Virus record (IMG/VR): IMGVR_UViG_3300050821_015129
Coordinates: 1-37,575 of that record
Length of the DNA stretch: 37,575 nt
Direction: 5' to 3' (one strand)
From: a virus
The notes under the pieces are model-generated. The model made no database searches. It saw nothing but the letters and a program-made list of their open reading frames with translations, and was not told the origin of the DNA. Made by a program: the position numbers and the translations under genes. Shown one piece after another: positions 9,751-17,581 of the stretch; the stretch's first letter is position 1; each line of letters begins with the position of its first letter.

Positions 9751-10415
9751 TTATCCCCTCAACAGATCCGGAACGCTTGGTGCTTTCTCTGGCCTCTTCT
9801 GGTGCGGCGCGAGAATCGCCCAGACGAGGAGTTCGATTTCGTAGTTCCTCCGCGCCTGGTCGCGCTGCCGTTCGATGAACCCGAGGAACAAATCCCGGAG
9901 CGGCCAGTCCATCACTTCGTCGTATCGCCCCGGATCGTACCCGGCCATTTCGCGCACGATCGGAGCGAAGTCGCCGAGGTCTACTGCGCCGCGCTCGCGG
10001 TACGGCTTGCCTTTGCGCCCCGGGTCGAAGATCTCGGGGAACTCTTCGATGATGGTTCCCCTAACGAAAAAAAACCGATGATGAACCGCACGATGGATTC
10101 CCTGAGCGCGGTTTTTTCCGCCTCGTCCGTGATCTCCGCAAACGCCGCGGCGTTCCGGTCGGCCTCGGCGCGATTCCACTTTTTTCCCGCCTCGGTGAGG
10201 CAGCCGGCGAGGATGAAGGAAGCCCTGCCCGAGAGCATGATCTGGGTGAGGAGGTCCTCCGCTTTTTTTTCTGGGGTTCGTTTCGCGTCAGCGTCGGCCA
10301 GGATATCCATCGCTCCCGAGAGTCGAAGGTGAGCGAGGATGTAATTGTCTTGGTCCGCCGTGAGAGTTTGTGAGATCCCGGTAAAGTCCCGGCCGTCCAG
10401 CTTCAGAGTGTCCAT
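9751..10415 (-). CDS. Tail assembly chaperone, frameshifted long form (G-T-like)
   Basis: This is the probable fusion product made by -1 ribosomal frameshifting. The first 116 codons are read from the ATG at 10415 to the TTT ending at 10068. After slipping back one base the ribosome reads a second frame to the stop at 9751, for 221 residues. The downstream part (GTIIEEFPEIFDPGRKGKPY onward, with QARRNYEIELLVWAILAP) has no credible start of its own. It is rich in charged helices, as expected for the T domain that binds the tape measure. Position directly between tail tube and tape measure is the classical lambda G/GT position. The fusion itself is inferred from the slippery site and frame arrangement. 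Confidence 0.75.
9981..10415 (-). CDS. Tail assembly chaperone, short form (G-like)
   Basis: A 144-residue product read without frameshifting, preceded by GGAGGG five bases before the ATG. It is largely helical and charged, with LTADQDNYILAHLRLSGAMD near the N-terminus. It has no resemblance to virion beta proteins, as expected for a chaperone that coats the tape measure and is absent from the mature particle. The last 28 residues after the slippery site (Ser/Arg-rich, ending RTASAAQ) look like low-complexity read-out rather than a conserved domain. This fits the idea that the conserved product continues in the other frame. Confidence 0.75.
   Translation of the reverse strand: MDTLKLDGRDFTGISQTLTADQDNYILAHLRLSGAMDILADADAKRTPEKKAEDLLTQIMLSGRASFILAGCLTEAGKKWNRAEADRNAAAFAEITDEAEKTALRESIVRFIIGFFSLGEPSSKSSPRSSTRGAKASRTASAAQ
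10068..10074 (-). promoter_or_regulatory. Candidate -1 programmed frameshift slippery heptamer
   Basis: On the minus strand the zero frame reads GGT TTT TTT TCG, which contains the heptamer T TTT TTT in the X XXY YYZ phase required for -1 slippage. Slipping joins the short chaperone to the frame reading FVRGTIIEEF. Eight-base homopolymers are rare in this GC-rich sequence. Programmed frameshifting between tail chaperone genes is a conserved feature of long-tailed phages. Confidence 0.72.
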
Positions 10416-10455
10416 ACGCCCTCCGGGTCGGTCACGCCGCCCGATTCATCGCGAT

Positions 10456-10501
10456 CAAAAAATTGCGGGGAGCGCCCACGTAATATCCGCACGCTCCCCG
10501 C
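10456..10501 (-). terminator. Rho-independent terminator or attenuator after tail tube gene
   Basis: A perfect 10-bp inverted repeat (GCGGGGAGCG at 10465-10474, CGCTCCCCGC at 10492-10501) has a 17-base loop. In the minus direction the stem is followed by AATTTTTTG, a U-rich tract in RNA. It lies between the tail tube stop and the chaperone start. A second hairpin (TAGGTCCG at 10515-10522, CGGACCTA at 10528-10535) overlaps the tail tube stop codon. Confidence 0.72.
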
Positions 10502-10532
10502 TGTCTGCACTTCATAGGTCCGCGCCACGGAC

Positions 10533-11324
10533 CTAGAAGAACGTCTCGAGGTAGAACGGCGCGCTCGGATGGTTTGCCGTGTCGTCGAGGATGTTCCCGT
10601 CGAGCGTCCAGTTTCCATAATCATCGGCGATGAGCCCGATCACTCCGTTCGGGTTCAGGTTCACGCGCCATATGTCGACGCCGATTTTTTGCCCGTCGAC
10701 CGGATCCGGAACGAAAAGCAGATGGCCCTCCACGAACGGAATCGTCGCGCCGGCGACCTGGTCGAAGTTGCCGACGAGCGTGTGGTACGTCACGGTCACG
10801 GCATGCGTCGAGATCGTCGAGCCGACCGGGATGTAATACATGCTCTTGACCGCGTCGACGAGGACATAGTCCGTGCCGGCGGCGAGCGTGACCGAGTTCG
10901 ACGTAAGCACCGGAGGAGTTCCCACTCCGTCGGTATTGAGCTGCGCCGCGCGGAAGAACCGGCCGATCGCCGTCGGCGCCTGCGCCGCGGTGATGAGCGT
11001 CTCGGCCGTCACGGTCGTCGCCGTCTGCGCGAGCGTCGTCTTGCCCGAGCTCATCGAGAAAATTGCCGCGTGCAAGGAATTGAAGTCGGTTCCCTCGATG
11101 ACCACTTTCGGCTGGCGTTTCTTCAGCGCCGTCGCGATGAGCGTGACGCTCTTGTTGATCGACTGGTACAGCTCGGCGATGTCGTCCTTCAGGTCGAGCT
11201 CAAACTTCCGGCAGTTGCCCAGGTGCTGGAAGCCGGTCGCGAGTCCGTTCGCATCGAAAATATCGAGCAGGACCGAGCCTTTTCCGAGCATCGGGACATG
11301 AGGTACTGGGTAAACTATGCTCAT
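10533..11324 (-). CDS. Major tail tube protein
   Basis: A 263-residue protein starting MSIVYPVPHVPMLGKGSVLL with a strong AGGAGG ribosome site. It shows the early motif LGNCRKFELDLKDDIAELYQ (about residues 37-56), then alternating hydrophobic strands and an inserted domain rich in Thr/Val (about residues 90-190). Such a profile and its place between tail terminator and the chaperone pair fit the tail tube protein, which stacks in rings to form the tail. A strong terminator directly after the gene fits a product needed in many copies. Family assignment rests on position and overall pattern. Confidence 0.82.
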   Translation of the reverse strand: MSIVYPVPHVPMLGKGSVLLDIFDANGLATGFQHLGNCRKFELDLKDDIAELYQSINKSVTLIATALKKRQPKVVIEGTDFNSLHAAIFSMSSGKTTLAQTATTVTAETLITAAQAPTAIGRFFRAAQLNTDGVGTPPVLTSNSVTLAAGTDYVLVDAVKSMYYIPVGSTISTHAVTVTYHTLVGNFDQVAGATIPFVEGHLLFVPDPVDGQKIGVDIWRVNLNPNGVIGLIADDYGNWTLDGNILDDTANHPSAPFYLETFF

Positions 11325-11333
11325 CGTGTCCTC

Positions 11334-11792
11334 CTAAGACGTCGAAGTCGGATCGAGTCTGCTCGTCCGATATTTGATCGTGAAGTGAACCGTGGCGGCG
11401 GCGACGGGATCGTCTCCCTCGCGCGAACTCCAAACCGTTCGGTTCTCCTCAACTCCGTTGGCGAGACCGCCGAAAGCCTCGTTTGCCAGGACCGTTTTCA
11501 TGGCCCAGACCAGGATGGGATCGAGCGCCTGGTCGGGTGATACGCCCGTGGCTCCCTTCGCCCTGCACTGCAGACCGATGGAGAGTTGCCTTTCGGTCAA
11601 CGGCGCGCGGTACGCATCGCCCCCTAATGGCTTCGGCTGCTCATCCTCGGCGTAGAGCATGACGGCCGGTAGCGAATCCGTTTCGACCGGCCGCGTTCTT
11701 TCCCGGTGAACCGTGAGACCCGCCGGCGCGCCGCCCGCAGCGAGCGCGGCGGCGAGCGCGGTCATGATCTGCTCGCGGATCGAATTGCTCAT
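11334..11792 (-). CDS. Tail terminator / minor tail protein (gpU-like position)
   Basis: A 152-residue protein starting MSNSIREQIMTALAAALA. The segment VHRERTRPVETDSLPAVMLY followed by an acidic stretch is typical of small phage proteins encoded just before the tail tube gene. These cap the tail once it reaches full length and join it to the head. The ribosome site GAGGAT precedes the ATG. Gene order (connector, decoration-like protein, this gene, tail tube) supports the call; the family itself is only partly recognised. Confidence 0.65.
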   Translation of the reverse strand: MSNSIREQIMTALAAALAAGGAPAGLTVHRERTRPVETDSLPAVMLYAEDEQPKPLGGDAYRAPLTERQLSIGLQCRAKGATGVSPDQALDPILVWAMKTVLANEAFGGLANGVEENRTVWSSREGDDPVAAATVHFTIKYRTSRLDPTSTS

Positions 11793-11798
11793 TCATCC

Positions 11799-12362
11799 TC
11801 AAACGTGCGACGCGACCGCGTTGATCGACGGACGGAGGAACCATTTCCCGGCGATCGCTTCGAGCTCGGCCATGTCGCCGACCGCGCCGCCGAAGGTGAT
11901 GGTGTTGTTCGTTCCGCCGGCGAGCCCGCCGGTCACAGTGACAACGTGCGCGTGCGCGGTCGCGACGAAGATCGTGAGCCGCTTGCCGTCGTCGGTACCG
12001 CTCGTCGGATCGGCGAGCGTCATGGCGAGAGCCCCCGAGCTGCCGAGACGAATCGCTCCCTGCTTCTGGGCGATCGCGCCCGACGCGGCGATGATCGCGG
12101 GAACTGTTTCCGCGATGTCGCCGAAAAGCGGTCCGGAAAAACCGCCGGTGTTGATGACCTTGAATCCGCCGGTGATGGTCTGATCACCCGACGGGCCGAG
12201 AATCACGGAAGCGGCCGGCCCCGAGATCTGCAGCGCGGCGATTGCTGCATCGATTTTGTCTAAATTCTTCGCCTCGTTGGACTCGCCGCTCGGGTCCTGG
12301 CCCTCGACCTCGTTGATTCCGTGCGTCGGTTTTACGAGTCCCAGAACTGTCGTCTTCGCCAT
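11799..12362 (-). CDS. Small virion protein, possible head decoration or fibre
   Basis: A 187-residue protein starting MAKTTVLGLVKPTHGINEVE, with GGAGGA ribosome site. After a short acidic helix the C-terminal part (about residues 120-187) is beta-rich. It has KRLTIFVATAHAHVVTVTGG followed by NNTITFGGAVGDMAELEAI and an aromatic end (GKWFL). This KRLTI...HTVT...NTITF...GKW pattern is common in phage surface proteins such as capsid decorations and short fibres. The gene sits between head-tail connector and tail terminator genes. Function is inferred. Confidence 0.55.
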   Translation of the reverse strand: MAKTTVLGLVKPTHGINEVEGQDPSGESNEAKNLDKIDAAIAALQISGPAASVILGPSGDQTITGGFKVINTGGFSGPLFGDIAETVPAIIAASGAIAQKQGAIRLGSSGALAMTLADPTSGTDDGKRLTIFVATAHAHVVTVTGGLAGGTNNTITFGGAVGDMAELEAIAGKWFLRPSINAVASHV

Positions 12363-12389
12363 GACTTCCTCCTCCGAAAAGTATTTCTG

Positions 12390-12704
12390 TTACGCCGTGC
12401 CTAAGAGCAGCTTGGTCAGCCCGCCGTCGCCTATGCGGAGGCGTTCGCGAACCGTGAAGTTCTTCGAGCCGATGGCGACGGCCGCATCGATCGCGACAGT
12501 CGGAAAGTCCGAGGTGCGCACGGTGAGCGTCGTCATCGTCACGACCACCTGCCCGCGCTCCGCGTCTTGCACGAGGATTTCGTCGGCCTCGTCGAGGAGC
12601 CCGACGCCGTTCACCCCGCCGACGGTGACCGCGATCCCCATGTCCGCCATGAGCGCGGGGATATCGGAATCGCCAAATGCGGCGGCGGTGGACGGCCTCG
12701 GCAA
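12390..12704 (-). CDS. Head-tail connector (gpFII-like)
   Basis: A 104-residue protein. The C-terminal pattern AVAIGSKNFTVRERLRIGDGGLTKLLLG resembles the end of lambda gpFII, the head-tail joining protein, in which GDTLTIGEENF is followed by a DGG turn and a short strand. The start is TTG at 12704, with GGAGA upstream and no nearby ATG giving a better reading. It directly follows the small protein gene downstream of the capsid gene. This position between capsid and tail genes is the expected one. Confidence 0.65.
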   Translation of the reverse strand: MPRPSTAAAFGDSDIPALMADMGIAVTVGGVNGVGLLDEADEILVQDAERGQVVVTMTTLTVRTSDFPTVAIDAAVAIGSKNFTVRERLRIGDGGLTKLLLGTA

Positions 12705-13076
12705 TTATTTTTTCTCCGCGGCCGGCTTGACCTTCGGCGGCGGCCCCGAAACGCGAATCGACTGCGTCTCGCGGTTCGAAGGGGAATCCATCCGGTTCAC
12801 AGTGACCGCTCCCATCTCCGGCTTTTGCCCGGGCTCGAGGTGATGCACGGCCGAACCTTCGCCGATGAGCCTCTGCGCGAGCGGAAGCGAAACATCGTGA
12901 ATCGAATCGATGTCCTCGTGCTCACCACTCAAAACGATTGCGCGTGTGAGACGGATGCGTTTCATTCCTGCCGGCGGTCCCGCCTGCGCCTGGCGAACCT
13001 GCGGCGCCGCGCCCTGATCTCTGTCGTCCTTCTCTTCCTCGTCGCCCTTCTCGTGCTGCATTCCGGGTTTTGCCAT
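12705..13076 (-). CDS. Small head-region protein of unknown function
   Basis: A 123-residue protein with a highly charged N-terminus (about residues 1-35, Glu/Asp/Lys-rich, then Ala/Gln/Pro). A compact domain around residues 38-80 begins MKRIRLTRAIVLSGEHEDI. It recalls small phage modules of about 40 residues found next to capsid genes, which start with KxRxLRxIVxxGE and include a conserved acidic turn. The C-terminus is basic and Pro-rich. It is the first gene after the capsid gene, separated by about 100 bases. I assign no function. Confidence 0.55.
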   Translation of the reverse strand: MAKPGMQHEKGDEEEKDDRDQGAAPQVRQAQAGPPAGMKRIRLTRAIVLSGEHEDIDSIHDVSLPLAQRLIGEGSAVHHLEPGQKPEMGAVTVNRMDSPSNRETQSIRVSGPPPKVKPAAEKK

Positions 13077-13176
13077 GACGCCTCGCTTTCAAAGTCTCGG
13101 CGCGTGAGCGGTTGACTGCCCCGCCCACGCGCCTTTCTTTTGGGTTTTCTCGATCTGCGCCGGAGCGCAGGAAAAA
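13077..13176. other. Gap after capsid gene with weak stem-loops
   Basis: About 100 bases without a gene. It holds an 8-bp inverted repeat with a 29-base loop (GGCGCGTG at 13099-13106, CACGCGCC at 13136-13143) and a small TGCGC/GCGCA hairpin near the capsid stop. The longer stem is followed by a T-rich tract only in the plus direction, where no gene needs it. A role in ending or slowing capsid transcription is possible but weakly supported. Confidence 0.3.
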
Positions 13177-15309
13177 CTAGGTCGTTGCAACGTACTTCGC
13201 CACGACGAACGCGACGGGATACTTCAGCGTGACGTCCGTGAGCATGAACGTGGTGAGTTCGATCATGCCCTGCTTTTTGAGGCGGTACGGGTCGACCACC
13301 AGCTCGAACCCGCTGCCCCACATGCCGATCACCATCGTCTCGAAGATTCCGCGGATGAGCGTGTGCAACGTCGCGCCGCTCGATCCCTTCGTCGAGTTCT
13401 TGGTGACTTGGTTCGAGGAACGAGCGCGGTAGCCGTCGACCGTGCTGTCGTCGGCCCAGATCGGCAGACCGATGGTGTTCCCCAAACGCGCCGTGCGCTT
13501 CAGGGAAGACTTGATTCCCGGCGTGGTCAGCCAGGCGCCGTCGCCGAGCTGGTCGGCGTTCGCGTCCTCGAGTTTTTCCGACATGATGACGATGTCGTCC
13601 CAGGCGGGAACGCCACCGTTGCCGGCATCCGAGATCATGACGTAGGACTGCACGCCGGACGTGGGCACGATTCCGGTCGGCTGGTTCGAGCCGCCGCCGA
13701 CGATGGCCACGCTATCGATCGCGAGCGCGAGATCGCGCCCGAGGTCTTCACGGACCAGGGTGTCGACGTCGACCACGGCCTGCGCGAGCAATTGGCGGGA
13801 ATAGCTCGAGGAAGATTGGTACGTCTTCGGCGAGCTGGCGATGGAGCCGAGCGTCAGAGCGGAATCGGCGACGTCGGAGCCGGGATTTTCACCGACCCAC
13901 GAGCCCGTCGCTTTTCCGGTCTGCTTCGGATAGGACACGTTGTCGCGGAGACCCGCGATCGTGCGCGCGCCGAGTTCCTTGACGCGCATCTGGTTGTAGA
14001 GGAACTGAATGAATTCACCTGGTTCGGTGAACTTCAGTTCCAAGCCGGCCGTCGCCGTGGCGGAGTCCAGTCCCGCGCGCGTTTGCATTTTCGCCAGCCG
14101 CTGGTGCGGATACGCCTTCTGCAGATCCGGCGTCCAGGCGTGACGGAGAGACCACGGCACAAACAATCCGCCATGCCGCGCGCCCTTCCAGTTCTTTTCG
14201 ATCTCCTCCGAGACTTCCATCTCGAACGAGTTCTCGCGCTTGTTGGCGGATCCGTTCGACGCCGCCTCGATGTTTTTGACGGCCGTCATGATCCCGCGCG
14301 CGAGGTTGTATTCCTTCTGCTCTTTCTCGGTGAGATCGAGACGCTCTTGATTCTCGGCAGCCGGCTGCGTGAGCGGATTCCCGCCGCGCTTCTCGACTTC
14401 GACGAGCACCAGGCGCGAGAATTCATCGACGGATTTTCCTCCGGCGACTGCTTCCGCGACTCGCTCACCATCGATTCCGTGGACCTTGCCGAGCCGAATG
14501 ATTTCAGCCGCGGCGGTCCGTGCGTCTGTTACCTGCGTTGCTATTTCCACGGTGACCTCCTTGAGATTCGGCTCGGAAGCCGGATTGTTTGCACTTCTAC
14601 GAACGAGAACCGGATAAACCCTTTCGCCTGCCTTGCGGTCGTGCCCCACGGTCGGATCGGCGGGAACGCCGACCGAGCTCGCTTCCATCGGCGTCCATTT
14701 GGTCGCGCGATACGTATCGCCCTCGTCCTTCGAGGACTTTTCGAGCACGTACTCGCTGATCGTGTAGCCGACCGAAATGTACTTCCGGATCCCGTCTTGA
14801 ATGTCCGTCTTGATTTGCTGCGCCTGGGCACTGCGGGAAAAACGGAGCTGTCCGCGAAGTTTTTTGTCGTCGCCGACTTTGACCCGTTCCACGATGCCCA
14901 CGATGGACTGCGCGTCGTGCGAATCGAGGAACGTCATCCCGCGCTTGGCCCGGGAGAGGTCGACCGCCCCGGGCGAATGGTCGAGGATTTCGGTTCCAAA
15001 CCAGCGCCGCACCGGGTATTCCGACGAGATCGAAATGTCGAAGCGGTCCTCGTCGCGCTTGCCGGCCGCTTCCTTGCCTTCATTGCCGGTGTCGTCCGAA
15101 TTCTCGTCCGCCTCGTCATCGTCCGGATCCGGAGGTTCCCCTGCATCGACCCTGGCTTTGCGGCGTTCCGCGCGCGCGGCGAGTTCCTCCTTTGAGAACA
15201 CTCGCCGCACGCGTGTGGCTATAGGAACCATTTCCAGAATTTCAAACTCCCGCATCAGCATCGGGAGCTCAGTCCCTAGTTTTTCCTTCGCGCGCTCGGT
15301 CGGATTCAT
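13177..15309 (-). CDS. Fused prohead protease and HK97-fold major capsid protein
   Basis: A 710-residue fusion. Residues about 90-225 form a prohead protease of the HK97 type, with the catalytic His in LDSHD (H131), the catalytic Ser in KYISVGY (S179), and the following EASSVGVPADP. An acidic, low-complexity stretch precedes it (residues 55-85). Residues about 255-370 are charged and helical, like a scaffold (delta) region. Residues about 380-710 are the HK97-fold capsid protein, with WVGENP in the E-loop part and GGGSNQPTGI further on. The protease would cut itself and the scaffold away during maturation. The start ATG overlaps the portal stop as ATGA; the frame is open further upstream but there it only shadows the portal gene. 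Confidence 0.88.
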   Translation of the reverse strand: MNPTERAKEKLGTELPMLMREFEILEMVPIATRVRRVFSKEELAARAERRKARVDAGEPPDPDDDEADENSDDTGNEGKEAAGKRDEDRFDISISSEYPVRRWFGTEILDHSPGAVDLSRAKRGMTFLDSHDAQSIVGIVERVKVGDDKKLRGQLRFSRSAQAQQIKTDIQDGIRKYISVGYTISEYVLEKSSKDEGDTYRATKWTPMEASSVGVPADPTVGHDRKAGERVYPVLVRRSANNPASEPNLKEVTVEIATQVTDARTAAAEIIRLGKVHGIDGERVAEAVAGGKSVDEFSRLVLVEVEKRGGNPLTQPAAENQERLDLTEKEQKEYNLARGIMTAVKNIEAASNGSANKRENSFEMEVSEEIEKNWKGARHGGLFVPWSLRHAWTPDLQKAYPHQRLAKMQTRAGLDSATATAGLELKFTEPGEFIQFLYNQMRVKELGARTIAGLRDNVSYPKQTGKATGSWVGENPGSDVADSALTLGSIASSPKTYQSSSSYSRQLLAQAVVDVDTLVREDLGRDLALAIDSVAIVGGGSNQPTGIVPTSGVQSYVMISDAGNGGVPAWDDIVIMSEKLEDANADQLGDGAWLTTPGIKSSLKRTARLGNTIGLPIWADDSTVDGYRARSSNQVTKNSTKGSSGATLHTLIRGIFETMVIGMWGSGFELVVDPYRLKKQGMIELTTFMLTDVTLKYPVAFVVAKYVATT

Positions 15310-16865
15310 TGGCGCCTCCTCATGGGAACGAGACTTCCGCCGGCAGCCGCGGCCGATTTTTTCTCTTTGCCGTCCGCGTCCACTTCCGCCTGAGGCTCGT
15401 CTTCCTCGCCGTCGCCCGCTACCACGGAGTCTTTCGGGCCCTTGTTGATCGTCGGCTTCGCGGCCGAGATGTCGAACTCGAGCCCATAGCTCTCGGCCAT
15501 TTGCTTTTCTTCGGCGAGCTGCTCGAACACGTCCTCGACGTCGCCGCCGCCCTCCGCAATGATCGAGTCGCGCGAATTGAAGCCCGCGCCGACCGAGAGA
15601 ATCGACGCCTGCACGTCCTTCAGCGGGTCGACCCACTGCCAGCCGCGCGATTCCCATTTGCCCTCGATGAAGCGCGACGGATCGCGCGAATCCAGGACGA
15701 GCTGCCCGGAGAGCAGCGCCATTGAAAGCCAGCCCTCGAAAATCGGTTGGAGAAACTCCTCTTTGACCATCGACTGGCACATTTTCCACTGGTCGCGCTC
15801 GATGAGGAGACCCGACCGCATGGACGAATAGTTCACGCCCTCGAGGTCGGAGGCGAGCACGTTGTAGGAGACGCCAAGCGAGCCCGCGATGAACCGGAGC
15901 AGGGACTTCACGAACATCGGGAACGCGCTCGCCGGGTGATCGGGATTCCAGGCACTAAATTTCAGCCCGGGCGGGAGCTGTTCGATTGTTCCGGGATTCG
16001 CATCGAGCGAGTACTTGGCGTCCGTGTTCGGCTCCTCGAACCCCGCGGGATCGGTGTGCTCGAGGAAACCGATCTTTGCCGCGCCGACGCGCGCGGCGAC
16101 GAGCTCCGCTTCGACGTAACCGCCGAGCATGCGCATCTCCTGCATGCACGGATGAAACCAGGTCACGCCGCGGGTTTGATTCACGCGCTCGGGATCGTAA
16201 AGATGAATCACGTACTCGGCCGGGATCCGTTCCCGTAAGAGCGAGCCGCCGAGGTCGGAGGGATGCGCCGGGTTAACGTGATACGCCACGGGCTTCCCCC
16301 ATTTGTCGACCTCGACTCCGAGGCGAATTTCATTTTGCTGCGTCGAGAGAAAACGATTGAACAGGTGGTCGACCTGGTCGGCGTCGATGAGCTGCAGCGC
16401 GAAGCGGTACTTATTCTGAAAACCAGGAACCATTCGCACGAACGACTCGCCGTCCGTGGCAACGGTTTTCAGAATCAGGTTCTGGATCGCGCGGAAGGAT
16501 TTCTTCCCGTCGACGGTGCAGTTGCCCTTCTTGCACCAGTCTTTCCAGGCGGTCTCGATTTTCAGGTTGAACGGCTTGTTGAGCTGCTGGTCGTTGTTCC
16601 GGACCTGCGGCTGATAGCCCACGCCTTTTTCCCCGAGGACGTTCGCGACCAGGATCTTCAGGTAGGACTTGGCGACGGGATTGTTCCGGGAGAGCTCCCG
16701 CGCGCGCGCGCGGAGCAGCCGCATGTTGCCCTTGATTTCCTGGTCGGCGGAAAGAATCGACACGAACCAGTCCAGGTTCAAGCGCGAGCCGGAGGCGCCG
16801 TTGAAAACGGTCGTGTTCCGTTTGCCGGAGATGAAGTTCAAGACGCGACGGAGGATTCGGTTCAT
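15306..16865 (-). CDS. Portal protein (lambda gpB family)
   Basis: A 519-residue protein with clear lambda-type portal features. These include the N-terminal LRARARELSRNNPVAKSYLK (about residues 50-70), the block ENVLGEKGVG-like NVLGEKGVGYQP, a central ATDGESFVRM segment, and the family-typical GVTWFHPCMQEMRMLGGYVE around residues 240-258. Portal forms the dodecameric ring at the capsid vertex through which DNA passes. The C-terminus is charged and low in complexity (Lys/Glu/Asp, then PMRRRQ). Its start overlaps the upstream stop as ATGA, and its own stop overlaps the capsid-protease start in the same way. Confidence 0.93.
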   Translation of the reverse strand: MNRILRRVLNFISGKRNTTVFNGASGSRLNLDWFVSILSADQEIKGNMRLLRARARELSRNNPVAKSYLKILVANVLGEKGVGYQPQVRNNDQQLNKPFNLKIETAWKDWCKKGNCTVDGKKSFRAIQNLILKTVATDGESFVRMVPGFQNKYRFALQLIDADQVDHLFNRFLSTQQNEIRLGVEVDKWGKPVAYHVNPAHPSDLGGSLLRERIPAEYVIHLYDPERVNQTRGVTWFHPCMQEMRMLGGYVEAELVAARVGAAKIGFLEHTDPAGFEEPNTDAKYSLDANPGTIEQLPPGLKFSAWNPDHPASAFPMFVKSLLRFIAGSLGVSYNVLASDLEGVNYSSMRSGLLIERDQWKMCQSMVKEEFLQPIFEGWLSMALLSGQLVLDSRDPSRFIEGKWESRGWQWVDPLKDVQASILSVGAGFNSRDSIIAEGGGDVEDVFEQLAEEKQMAESYGLEFDISAAKPTINKGPKDSVVAGDGEEDEPQAEVDADGKEKKSAAAAGGSLVPMRRRQ

Positions 16866-17473
16866 CGATCGAGCCCCGTGACGTCAGCCCAGGTGGGAGG
16901 AAAATTCACGTCAGTCTCGATGCCGAACACGACTTTGTATGGGATGCCGAGCTGCCCGGGATGCTGCTGGCGCCACACGGCCGCGCGGAACATCCCGCGC
17001 AGACTCATGAGCTCGGCCATCTTGTACTTGCTCACGGCGCGCCCGGAGATCTGGTAACTCTGAATTCCGCCGGTGAGATTCCCGCCGATCGCGGCTTCGA
17101 GGACGGCGAGCGTGCGCTCCTCGAAAGTTTGGAACGCGCCGGCGGCGGAGGACGCGACGTTCGGCTCGATGATGATGACCAGCATGTCGCCGCGGAGATC
17201 GTAGGTTTCTCCGAGACCGGAATTGACCAGGCGCTCCGCAAAGCGGTACGGACCCGGAGGAAGCGAGGCAGTGTCGGTGGGAACGAATTCGATGAGGAAC
17301 GTGGCGGGATCCTGAACGGACGCCGCCTTGTTAAACTTCGCGGTTAGTCCATTCAGGTAGATCGTGTACGCCCATCCGTCGGACGGAGCGAAATCATCAA
17401 GGGAGCGTGTGTATTTGACAGTTGTTCCGGCAGGAAAATTCAGAGGCACCGAGTCGGGGATGTTCGGAGGCAC
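16862..17473 (-). CDS. gpW-like head-tail joining domain fused to an N-terminal beta domain
   Basis: A 203-residue protein in the usual place of lambda gpW, between terminase and portal. The C-terminal part, about residues 120-175, has TLAVLEAAIGGNLTGGIQSY followed by ISGRAVSKYKMAEL and LRGMFRAAV. This matches the helix-turn-helix pattern of gpW-like proteins, in which a small domain ends with basic residues and a helix. The N-terminal 110 residues (FPAGTTVKYTRSLDDF...) look like a separate beta-sandwich. The start is a GTG at 17473 inside an 11-base direct repeat, and its ribosome site is weak. The domain assignment is moderate and the function follows from position. Confidence 0.62.
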   Translation of the reverse strand: MPPNIPDSVPLNFPAGTTVKYTRSLDDFAPSDGWAYTIYLNGLTAKFNKAASVQDPATFLIEFVPTDTASLPPGPYRFAERLVNSGLGETYDLRGDMLVIIIEPNVASSAAGAFQTFEERTLAVLEAAIGGNLTGGIQSYQISGRAVSKYKMAELMSLRGMFRAAVWRQQHPGQLGIPYKVVFGIETDVNFPPTWADVTGLDR

Positions 17474-17581
17474 TGCGCGTGACTCTAAGGGTTTTCCCTA
17501 CCCGGACGCGATTAGAGAATGGCTCTAATGCTAGATGAGGCACTGCGGACGGTGTGAAACAGGTTTCACACCGTCAGAGGT
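17474..17581. repeat. Hairpin-rich junction with direct repeat
   Basis: This gap of 108 bases contains three perfect hairpins. They are a 13-bp inverted repeat with a 2-base loop (17548-17560 and 17563-17575), ATTAGAG/CTCTAAT with a 5-base loop (17511-17529), and AGGG-TTTT-CCCT (17487-17498). The 11-mer GAGGCACTGCG occurs at 17467-17477, over the start codon of the gpW-like gene, and again at 17537-17547. No U-tract follows the large hairpin in the minus direction, so it may end transcripts only weakly or act as a protein-binding site. Confidence 0.6.

Noticed and set aside
10263-10270. A-run (A8 on the minus strand) as a second frameshift site in the chaperone gene
   Set aside because: It fits the slippery pattern, but a -1 shift there does not reach the conserved downstream frame as naturally as the T-run at 10067-10074.
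10403-10624. Small minus-strand frame across the tail tube end
   Set aside because: Low-complexity Arg/Ser/Thr product overlapping the tube gene and the terminator.
13363-15195. Long open frame on the plus strand opposite the capsid-protease gene
   Set aside because: It is Arg-rich without recognisable domains, and the minus strand here encodes a clear protease-capsid protein. High G+C makes such antisense frames common.
15310-15789. N-terminal extension of the protease-capsid frame
   Set aside because: It lies wholly inside the portal gene, is Arg/Gly-rich, and the ATG at 15309 has an ATGA overlap with a good ribosome site.
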